Assembly: GCA_021107335.1 (NCBI GenBank)
Contig: JAIOSZ010000349.1
Location: 1 to 6,503 of the forward strand
Source: Desulfuromonadaceae bacterium
Lineage (GTDB): Bacteria; Desulfobacterota; Desulfuromonadia; Desulfuromonadales; Syntrophotaleaceae
Direction of reading: 5' to 3'
Length of the DNA stretch: 6,503 nucleotides
Of the stretch, positions 1 to 6,200 are shown piece after piece (position 1 is the stretch's first letter; every line of letters begins with the position of its first letter). The translations under genes were made by a program, and so were the position numbers. The notes under the pieces were generated by a model, which worked only from the letters and a program-made list of their open reading frames with translations, had not been told where the DNA came from and did no database searches.

Positions 1-196
1 GCCGCCCTATCCCGCTAGGACATACTTTCCCTCAGCTGAAAAGCCACCTTAAGGCCGAAACAAATTCCCGAGCTATAGTGGGTCAGGGCTACACATGCTA
101 CAAACTCAAAACCTCAACGATGCCATCAGCCAAAATCAGCGACGATAATTTTTACCTGTGCATAAATCTGTCCCATTTGGTTCTTGATTGCGCCCC
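1..196. other. Intergenic stretch with no recognisable gene
   Basis: I find no credible coding region, RNA gene or clear promoter here on either strand. On the minus strand it lies beyond the terminator at 197-236, so it probably belongs to the upstream region of the next gene to the left. The only open frame of note is a GTG-started plus-strand frame from 78 to 281. It lacks a Shine-Dalgarno and runs straight through the terminator hairpin, so I do not accept it. Confidence 0.5.
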
Positions 197-236
197 AAAT
201 AAAAAACCACCCGTGCTCTTGGAGCACCGGGTGGTT
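197..236 (-). terminator. Strong rho-independent terminator, minus strand
   Basis: A 14-bp stem pairs 205-218 with 222-236, with one bulged base at 228 and a 3-nt loop (219-221). Read on the minus strand the hairpin is followed at once by six T, then A and three more T (206 down to 197). The plus-strand side has no comparable T-tract, so the direction is minus. It lies about 200 bp beyond the lipoprotein stop codon and could end that transcript, a small transcript starting near 320, or both. Confidence 0.85.
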
Positions 237-320
237 TCACAAATCGTTTCAGTTATATTCCCGAATCATCGACTCACCTGACGGGCACCATGCAAACAGA
301 AAGAATGTTTTCATAAAAAC
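197..320 (-). ncRNA. Candidate small transcript or 21-codon small ORF
   Basis: A weak promoter-like pair (327-356) and the strong terminator (197-236) frame a stretch of about 120 nt on the minus strand. Inside it is an ORF from ATG at 314 to TGA at 249, 21 codons, translating to MKTFFLFAWC followed by PSGESMIREYN. Its stop is only 12 nt before the terminator stem. Against translation, there is no good Shine-Dalgarno: the nearest AGG is about 13 nt upstream of the ATG. It could be a small regulatory RNA, a small peptide gene, or just the 3' tail of the lipoprotein mRNA. This is inference from layout only; I recognise no RNA family. Confidence 0.2.
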
Positions 321-326
321 TGGCTT

Positions 327-356
327 AACCTAAGCGATTCCACTCTTCTAAGTCAA
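327..356 (-). promoter_or_regulatory. Possible sigma-70-type promoter with overlapping inverted repeat
   Basis: On the minus strand TTGACT (356-351) matches the -35 consensus at five of six positions. An 18-bp spacer separates it from TAGGTT (332-327), which matches the -10 consensus poorly (three of six). A small inverted repeat, GCTTA-ACC-TAAGC on the plus strand (323-335), covers the -10 and could be an operator. The poor -10 keeps confidence low. The terminator beyond it is the main reason to take it seriously. Confidence 0.25.
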
Positions 357-397
357 GAATTCTTTAATCTTATGACTATCCCTTTTCTTAGCCACAA

Positions 398-410
398 GCC
401 CGGCCCGGGC
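398..410 (-). other. Short GC-rich hairpin after the lipoprotein stop
   Basis: GCCCG-GCC-CGGGC forms a 5-bp stem with a 3-nt loop, 22 nt beyond the lipoprotein stop codon. No T-tract follows on either strand, so it is not a convincing intrinsic terminator. It could stabilise the 3' end of the mRNA or cause pausing. Confidence 0.25.
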
Positions 411-432
411 AAGCGTTCAAGCAGACATACGC

Positions 433-1551
433 TTAATTACCGCAGGCGAAGAAGGTAATATAAGCCCCCTCCCGTGAAACCCCGGCCCAATCGATCCGGG
501 CGTCTAACATATTGGTGTTGTGCCCCGAAGAATTTCGCCATCCGTCGAACATGGCCTCGGGAGTCGGGTAATTCCAGCCGACATTTTCTACACAGATCCC
601 GTACCCAGACCGGTTGTAGCGCTCGGTGAATCCGTCATGGCTCATCACGCCGCTGGCCTGCATGTTCGTACTGTGCTCTTGGGCAAGGTCGTGCAAAGGG
701 GCATCAAAGGCCAGGCGCCCGAGGCCGTTCTCTTGCCGGTAGTTACTGATTAAATCCCGCAGGCTACTTTCGTAGTCGCTTTCGTCCCCTGGGCAAGCTA
801 AGACGGCCCCGCTGCAATCCTGCTCGATGTCGTCGCAACAGATTTCCGCAGCACCTGGATTCACTGCGATATTGTCGTCGCTGCAATCCCCCTGGCTTGG
901 TGAAAAACCGTCACCGTCCCTATCCTGATCGGCCAAGTTGGACAGCAGATGCTCTTGAGCCTCTTCGGGCGTACGCAGTTCACGGCCCCCACCGTCGGTG
1001 AAGGCGCCGTTGGCGTTCAAGTATTGAAGCAGGTCGATTAAGTCCGGATCTTCGATAAATTCGGTGGTCGGTTGATTCAGATTGATGGAGCGGCCCTCGA
1101 TAGCCAGCCCGATCGCCTCGGAAAGGACGATGCCGTTGTCCAGATCACCGTCTTCATCCAGGGTTTGCAAAAGAAGGCACAGGTTGGTCACTGTGGGATC
1201 GGTCTCGTCTTCTGCCCCCGGCACAATCTCGATAGGGGTCAGCACGGCAACGGCGGGGGCCTGCCCCAAATGCAGGTTTTGTAGGTAAAAGGTGACTGTT
1301 TCACCTTCGCGGTACAAAAATGTGCCCTCGGCATCGGTATATCCGTCGAGGGTGGCTGTTTCGTAATAGAGGCCGGCCACCGGAGAGTCCAGGAAGATTC
1401 CCTGCATAACGTCGGCCTCAGGCGCGTCGGCAGAAGATGAGGACGAAGAACCTCCGCCCCCGCAGCCCACCAGAAGTAACAGGCAAAAGACACTGACCAA
1501 GCGTCTAAAATCGTCTCTAAATAAAGACATAGCAGTTTTTCGATCTCGCAT
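433..1551 (-). CDS. Secreted lipoprotein with MopE-like motif and CAP/SCP domain
   Basis: A 372-residue predicted lipoprotein. Basic residues (11-17) and a hydrophobic core (18-29) lead to the lipobox LLVGC, with Cys30 as the lipidation site. Gly31 at +2 is not a retention signal, so outer-membrane or surface location is likely. A Gly/Ser linker follows (31-40). Residues 48-205 resemble a module seen in proteobacterial surface lipoproteins (DSPVAGL, TDAEGTFLY, LLQTLDEDGDLDNGI); its function is unknown. Residues 208-249 form an acidic, Cys-containing motif of the MopE type (DRDGDGF, GDCSDDN, NPGAAEIC, QDCSG), probably binding Ca2+ or another metal. The last 110 residues are a CAP/SCP (YkwD-like) domain with candidate site residues His305, Glu322 and His344 (in SGHNTNMLD). 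Cys320 and Cys370 could form a disulfide. Bacterial CAP domains occur in extracytoplasmic proteins, but their activity is poorly defined. The ATG at 1551 is chosen because AGGAG lies 11 nt upstream; a second Met at codon 8 has no such site. A sigma-54-type promoter lies about 90 bp upstream. The domain calls are firm; the role is unknown. Confidence 0.9.
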   Translation of the reverse strand: MRDRKTAMSLFRDDFRRLVSVFCLLLLVGCGGGGSSSSSSADAPEADVMQGIFLDSPVAGLYYETATLDGYTDAEGTFLYREGETVTFYLQNLHLGQAPAVAVLTPIEIVPGAEDETDPTVTNLCLLLQTLDEDGDLDNGIVLSEAIGLAIEGRSINLNQPTTEFIEDPDLIDLLQYLNANGAFTDGGGRELRTPEEAQEHLLSNLADQDRDGDGFSPSQGDCSDDNIAVNPGAAEICCDDIEQDCSGAVLACPGDESDYESSLRDLISNYRQENGLGRLAFDAPLHDLAQEHSTNMQASGVMSHDGFTERYNRSGYGICVENVGWNYPTPEAMFDGWRNSSGHNTNMLDARIDWAGVSREGAYITFFACGN

Positions 1552-1562
1552 TTTTCAAACAT

Positions 1563-1567
1563 CTCCT
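1563..1567 (-). promoter_or_regulatory. Ribosome binding site AGGAG deciding the lipoprotein start
   Basis: AGGAG on the minus strand lies 11 nt before the ATG at 1551, a slightly long spacing. An out-of-frame ATG at 1562 directly abuts it, too close for normal initiation, which supports 1551 as the start. Confidence 0.6.
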
Positions 1568-1597
1568 CACTTGATGGTCCATTTCATCTAAGATTGG

Positions 1598-1643
1598 TGC
1601 TTTGCTGCCAAAGCAAACCATGGGATTGAAGCAATCCCGTGGT
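1598..1643 (-). other. Two consecutive stem-loops in the lipoprotein mRNA leader
   Basis: On the minus strand the first element is GGGATTG-CTT-CAATCCC (1638-1622), a perfect 7-bp stem. In DNA it extends to 12 bp (1643-1617) with one G-T pair. The second is TGCTTTG-GCAG-CAAAGCA (1615-1598), also a perfect 7-bp stem. If transcription starts 12 nt after the -12 element, near 1638, the RNA begins with the first stem. Such a 5' structure could protect the mRNA or take part in control. I do not recognise a known riboswitch; the conserved GEMM (c-di-GMP) core is absent. The stem-loops are seen directly; their function is inference. Confidence 0.55.
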
Positions 1644-1648
1644 GTTAG

Positions 1649-1665
1649 AGCAAGATATCTGCCAG
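1649..1665 (-). promoter_or_regulatory. Sigma-54 (RpoN) -24/-12 promoter of the lipoprotein gene
   Basis: The minus strand reads CTGGCAGATATCTTGCT. This fits the RpoN consensus (TGGCAC, five bases, TTGCW) at all but one conserved position, and the invariant GG and GC are separated by exactly 10 bp. It points at the lipoprotein gene, just after the terminator at 1682-1713, with the predicted start near 1638. Sigma-54 promoters need an enhancer-binding activator, whose site would usually lie 80-200 bp upstream, here about 1720-1860. I see no certain activator site there. Confidence 0.7.
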
Positions 1666-1681
1666 CTCATGGCCACTTTAT

Positions 1682-1713
1682 AAAAAAACGGCCACGACCG
1701 GTGCGTTGGCCGT
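1682..1713 (-). terminator. Rho-independent terminator after the flavodiiron gene
   Basis: The stem pairs ACGGCCA (1688-1694) with TGGCCGT (1707-1713) around a 12-nt loop. On the minus strand seven T follow directly (1688-1682). It is the clearest transcription end for the kinase/flavodiiron unit and separates it from the lipoprotein promoter immediately beyond. Confidence 0.75.
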
Positions 1714-1748
1714 GCCTTCAATAGCTTGAGCCAAAAGTTCCGGACAAA

Positions 1749-1783
1749 CTAAAGGCCCGCCTGGAAACAGGTCGGGCCTTTAG
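1749..1783 (-). terminator. Long GC-rich hairpin, probable first terminator of a tandem pair
   Basis: An 11-bp stem (CTAAAGGCCCG, 1749-1759, with 1773-1783) continues into a further 4 bp, with one bulged base (1772) and a 4-nt loop (1764-1767, GAAA on the plus strand). On the minus strand the stem ends in CCTTTAG, then TTTGTCC, a modest T-rich tail. The hairpin is nearly symmetrical, so it could work in both directions. Its dyad symmetry and position about 100 bp upstream of the -24/-12 promoter also allow an activator-binding site as an alternative. Confidence 0.6.
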
Positions 1784-1943
1784 TCTTAGGGGGAGGGTAC
1801 TGTGGGGTCAGTCACCAACTCATGGCAATTTAGTCAATCAAAGCAAAAGTGCCCGATCTGTTCTCTTCTCTTACCCTGGCAGCAATCCTTAAATGGCCAA
1901 GGCTTTTCCCCAGCGATTAGAGCAAAACGGCAAAGAAGCCGCC
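1784..1943. other. 3' untranslated stretch after the flavodiiron gene
   Basis: These 160 bp lie between the flavodiiron stop codon and the first hairpin. I see no gene. The plus-strand motif GGGGTCAGTCACC (1804-1816) resembles GGGG(A/T)CAG-type sequences that I recall near REP-associated transposase genes, but no transposase, matching partner or target duplication is visible. Short open frames here are overlaps of the flavodiiron gene in other frames. Confidence 0.35.
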
Positions 1944-3134
1944 TCAACCGATTTGGTCGACGAAGGTCTTGCCAAAGGCTTCGCACTGTTGCAGTGCTTC
2001 GGTGTCTGGGTTCCACAACAGGCGCAGCCCATCGTTGACCACTTCAAAACCGGCCTCACCGAGCTTGTTGCTGATCATTTTGATACTCTCGCCGCTCCAC
2101 CCGTAAGCGCCAAAGGCTGCTGCCTTTTTACCGTGAAACCGTAGTCCCCGTATTTCTTCTAAAATTCCCGCCATGGCCGAGAGGATTCCCTGGTTGATAG
2201 TCGGGGAACCCACCAGAACCGCCTTTGATTTAAACACCTCGGTGATCACATCATTTTTATCCGAACGGGCACAATTAAACAGTTTCACCGTCGTATTCGG
2301 AGAAGCTTGGCCAATGCCTGCGGCAATGGTTTCGGCCATTTTGCGGGTACCGTTCCACATGGTGTCGTAAAGAAGGGTGATCTGGTCCTCTTGATAATTA
2401 TCGGCCCATTGCAGATATTTTTCGACGATCTGCATGGGATTGTCCCGCCAGAGTACTCCGTGGCTGGGGCAGATCATTTTCAGCGGCAAATTCAGACCGG
2501 CGAATTGTTGAATCTTTTTTAAAACCAGCGGGCTGAAAGGCGTGAGGATATTGGCGTAATATTTGATGCATTCGGCCCAGAGCTCGCAGGGGTCGACCTG
2601 ATCGTTGTAGAGGTCTTCGGCTGCCAGATGCTGGCCGAAAGCGTCATTGGAAAACAGAATGTCCTCACCGGTCAGATAACAAAACATGCTGTCGGGCCAA
2701 TGCAGCATCGGCGCTTCGATGAAAATGAGTTCCTTCTCGCCGAGGCTCAAACGATCCCCGGTTTTGACGACCTGAAAATTCCAGTCGGCATGGTAATGAC
2801 CTTTGAGGGATTTTACACCGTTGGCCGTGCAGTAGATCGGCTTGCCGGGCAGATGACGCATCAATTCTGGCAAGCTACCGCTGTGGTCACACTCCGCGTG
2901 GTTGGCCACGACAAAGTCAATTTCATCGGGGGAAACCTTCTGCAACAACTCGTCGACATATGGCTTGGCAAAGGGTGTCCACACTGTATCAATAAGCGCG
3001 GTCTTTTGATCACGTACTAGATAGGAATTGTAGCTGGTGCCACGATGGGTAGAGTACTCTTCTCCATGAAACTTTCGAAGTTCCCAATCTGTTTTGCCTA
3101 CCCAGGTAACGCTATCTGTAATTGGAAAGTGCAT
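1944..3134 (-). CDS. fprA: FprA-family A-type flavoprotein (flavodiiron protein)
   Basis: A 396-residue cytoplasmic flavodiiron protein. The family reduces O2 to water, or NO to N2O, usually with electrons from rubredoxin or another small carrier, and so protects anaerobes. Residues 1-245 are the metallo-beta-lactamase-like di-iron domain with all seven expected ligands: His79, Glu81, Asp83, His84 (in NHAECDHSG), His145 (LHWPDSM), Asp164 (SNDAFG) and His225 (CPSHGVLWR). Residues 252-392 are the flavodoxin domain, with FMN-binding loops near YDTMWNGTRKMA, GSPTINQGI and GAYGWSGE. The length matches two-domain class A enzymes, and no C-terminal rubredoxin is fused. The frame is open up to an ATG at 3248, but the ATG at 3134 is preferred: AGGAG lies 5 nt before it, the protein then starts like its family, and the overlap with the kinase gene disappears. 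It lies 76 bp after the kinase gene, with its own promoter candidate. O2 versus NO preference cannot be read from the sequence. Confidence 0.95.
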   Translation of the reverse strand: MHFPITDSVTWVGKTDWELRKFHGEEYSTHRGTSYNSYLVRDQKTALIDTVWTPFAKPYVDELLQKVSPDEIDFVVANHAECDHSGSLPELMRHLPGKPIYCTANGVKSLKGHYHADWNFQVVKTGDRLSLGEKELIFIEAPMLHWPDSMFCYLTGEDILFSNDAFGQHLAAEDLYNDQVDPCELWAECIKYYANILTPFSPLVLKKIQQFAGLNLPLKMICPSHGVLWRDNPMQIVEKYLQWADNYQEDQITLLYDTMWNGTRKMAETIAAGIGQASPNTTVKLFNCARSDKNDVITEVFKSKAVLVGSPTINQGILSAMAGILEEIRGLRFHGKKAAAFGAYGWSGESIKMISNKLGEAGFEVVNDGLRLLWNPDTEALQQCEAFGKTFVDQIG

Positions 3135-3139
3135 GTTTT

Positions 3140-3144
3140 CTCCT
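3140..3144 (-). promoter_or_regulatory. Ribosome binding site AGGAG fixing the flavodiiron start
   Basis: AGGAG on the minus strand lies 5 nt before the ATG at 3134, near-ideal spacing. It decides against the in-frame ATG 38 codons upstream, which would lie inside the kinase gene. Confidence 0.85.
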
Positions 3145-3185
3145 GTGGCTTGAGTGTATATTTGCGGCCCAATCTGCTGGATAAA

Positions 3186-3213
3186 ATTATACAACCAGAA
3201 CCGCCGCCGTCTA
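3186..3213 (-). promoter_or_regulatory. Possible sigma-70-type promoter for the flavodiiron gene
   Basis: The minus strand has a perfect TATAAT (3191-3186). Sixteen bp upstream is TAGACG (3213-3208), four of six matches to the -35 consensus, overlapping the kinase stop codon. Transcription would start near 3179, giving a leader of about 45 nt. It would let the flavodiiron gene be expressed independently of the kinase, besides any read-through. Confidence 0.4.
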
Positions 3214-6200
3214 CTCGGCGAAACACACACGGAAGCAGGTACCGGCATCGCTCTCCATCTCCAGGGTGCCGCCCAGCTGGTTAACCAGGGCCGTTACCAG
3301 CTGCAGTCCGAAGGTTTTCGCCTGACGATAATCGAGCTCCTCGGGAAAGCCCACCCCGTTATCGGCCACTGCCAGTTCGATCTGCCCGGCGCCGCCCTGC
3401 ATCGAAATCGTTACCTGCCCCCTTTGCCCATCTTCGAAGGCGTGCTTGTAGGCATTGGACAGCAGCTCGGTGATCAGCAGGCCGCAGGGGACCATCTTTT
3501 CGATATCGAGGGGGATATCCTCCACCTCTAGACGGCAGTCGACTTCCTGCCCGGGGGAAAAGAAGATCTGCAGCAGCTGTTCGACCAGACTTTCCAGATA
3601 GCTTTTGACACTGACCTCGGCCAGGTTCTTCGACTGGTAGAGCTGCTCGTGGGCCAGGGCCATGGAGCAGATGCGACTCTGACTTTCTAGAAAGCAGTTC
3701 TTCAGCTCTGCATCGCTAAATTTCTGCGATTGCAGAAACAGCAAGCTCGACACTACCTGCAGGTTGTTCTTTACCCGATGGTGAATCTCTTTGAGCAGCA
3801 CCTCCTTCTCGGCCAACGAGGCCCTTACCAGTTCTTCGCTGCGCTTGCGCTCAGTGATGTCGAGAAAGGACGCGACCCCGCTGAAGTGCCCCTGGTGGCT
3901 CATGGTCCCGGCCGAGACCATTATATATTTCTCCTCGCCGTCTCTAGTCACGCACTTGATCTCGTACTGGCTGGGCACAAGCTCCCCTGCCAGCCTGGCC
4001 ATCGCACGGCCCAGAACCAGTTCCTTGTGATCTTCATGGACCCAGTTCCATAATTTTCTCTGGCACAACTCTTCGACGCTGTAGCCGAACATCCGCTCCA
4101 TGGCGGGGTTGGCGTAGGTAAGGTGCTCCCCTTCGTAGAGACAGATCGCCACCGGCGAGGTTTCCGCCAGGACGCGGAACTTCTCCTCGCTCTCCCGCAG
4201 GGCCTGTTCCGCTACCAACTGTTCGGTGATGTTCTCCTGATAACTTTCAAAATCGCTGGCCTGGCCGTTCTCGTCCAGAATACGTCGGGAATGAACCCGG
4301 CAGGTAACAAAGCTGCCGTCCTTGCAGCGCAGACGATTGTTGAAGACATACCAGGCATCACCGGAAAGAATATTCTCTACCAGAGGCTCCCGCTCGGAAG
4401 GCCGTGGGAACAATATCTCCTGAATGCTGGAGCGGTCGATGGTCTCCTTCAGCTGCTGCGCCGAATCGTATTTCAGTATGCTGGCTAGGGCCGGGTTGAC
4501 GCTGTGCAGCTTTCCTTCACGGGTAGAGCGGGTAATTCCGAAGGGAGCATTTTCGATGATCGAACGGTACTTGCACTCCGACTTGCGGACGGCTTCTTCG
4601 GCCTGCCTGTGATCGGTAATGATACGCGCCTGATGCACGTTTTGATAAGCGATGGTGGAAAGCTGTCGGGCCAGGGTATATAGCGCCTGGGCTACCTGAC
4701 TGAACCGCTCGCCGGTCATGATCGGCACTTCAAGGAAGGCCTCGACCACGGCCTCTTCATCGGCGTCTACCACCCGGGCGTAAGCGCGCATCTGCTCTTC
4801 GGTGATGCTCTCATCCTGCACCTGGCCGATCAGCCAGTTGGCAATATGCCGCCCGCCGACCGAGATGGCAGCGCCGGCGCCCCAAAGCCCGGCGCTCAGG
4901 CATTGTTGGATAATCGGACCCGAAGCAGAGGGCTGGCCGAGTGCCGCATCGGACACCATGCAGTTGGCGGTCCCTTTTTCAGTTGAGCGAATCATATCGC
5001 AGAGGCGGCAAAAGTTGCTGGACTCGGTAAGGGGGGTACCGTCCGGAAGGGTGATGAGGGACGCCACGCCGGTGGCCTGGGCGAAGTCATCCTGCAGGCG
5101 CTGGATATCAGCCGGGTTGAATAACTCCTCAAAGGTGACGCCGGAAACATCGTCCAGCGGTCGGGTCAATGCGACCAGGCGTTTTTCCAACGCCTCTTCG
5201 GCCTGCTTGCGCTCGCTGATATCCATGACGACACCCTGGTAAGCGCAGACTCGCCCGCCGGCATCCCGTTCAATCAGGGTGCGCTCGTCTACCCAGCGCA
5301 CTTCACCTTGTTTGGTAACGATCCGATATTCATGCTGAAAGTGCTCCTCGCCCCGGTCGATCTGAACGTGCAACTCGGCAACGAGCGGGTCGAGGTCATC
5401 CGGGTGGACCAACGCGGCATAGGAAACGGCCCCGGACAAGAGCTCTTCCGAGGTATAGCCAAACTGGATCACGTTTCGGGAAACCATCTCCACCGGCCAG
5501 TCGTCCGACACCCCCCAGCGGAACACAACCGCAGGACTGTTTTCCAATACCAAGTTGGCCTGCCGCAATTGCTGTTCCGCCTGCCTGCGTTCGCTGATGT
5601 CCGTAACAAAGGCGCAGCTGAATTCCTTGCCATCAAAATTGGCGTAATTGCCGCGAATCTCCACCGGGTAGATACGCCCGTCCTTAGCTCGGTGCATTGT
5701 TTCGAACCGCATCAACCCGTTTTCTTTCACCTGCCGCCAGTAAACGTCAGCGTTTTCTCGGGTAACATGGGGATCTATATCCCATATCGCCATGCCTTCC
5801 AATTTTTCTCGGTTATAACCCAGAGCTGTGCAAGCCGCCTGATTGACATAGAAAAAGCGCCCCTCGGGGGTAATCCAAAAGGCCTGGTCCCCGCTGTTTT
5901 CCACCGTAAATTGCGCCAGGGGCAACGCACGTTCGGTCTTCTTGCGTTCAGTAATATCCTTGACTACGCAGAAGACAACCTCTATCCCCCTCCAGGCAAT
6001 CGGCTTCTGGCTGATGTCCACATCCAGCAGCTGGCCATTCTTACGCCGATGGCGGGTCTCGAAGCGCTCACCCGGCCAGTTTCGTGTCGAGAATATCCCT
6101 TCGATTTCTTCCCGTGACCAAACGACATCCCAGTCCCAGACCTTCAGCTTGCGAATTTCTTCCAGACTGTAGCCGAGCATTTCGGCAAAAGCGTTATTGG

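Noticed and set aside
84..103. CAGGGCTACACATGCTACAA resembles a conserved 16S rRNA segment
   Set aside because: It matches only with a 2-nt gap, and neither flank resembles 16S rRNA, so chance similarity is more likely than an rRNA fragment.
78..281. 67-codon plus-strand open frame
   Set aside because: GTG start without Shine-Dalgarno, unremarkable composition, and it runs through the strong terminator hairpin.
1239..1562. 107-codon minus-strand frame overlapping the lipoprotein start
   Set aside because: Its ATG directly abuts the AGGAG, leaving no spacing. The lipoprotein frame has a signal peptide and known domains, while this one has nothing recognisable.
1552..1650. c-di-GMP (GEMM) riboswitch in the lipoprotein leader
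   Set aside because: Two stems and a CAAAGC-like string suggested it, but the conserved GEMM core and tetraloop-receptor arrangement are absent on both strands.
3135..3248. Extended N-terminus of the flavodiiron protein from an ATG at 3248
   Set aside because: The 38 extra residues overlap the kinase gene and are unlike the family; the ATG at 3134 has an ideal ribosome binding site.
5308..6117. 269-codon plus-strand open frame opposite the kinase
   Set aside because: Lies wholly antisense to clearly conserved PAS coding sequence, has no recognisable domain and no ribosome binding site that I can see.
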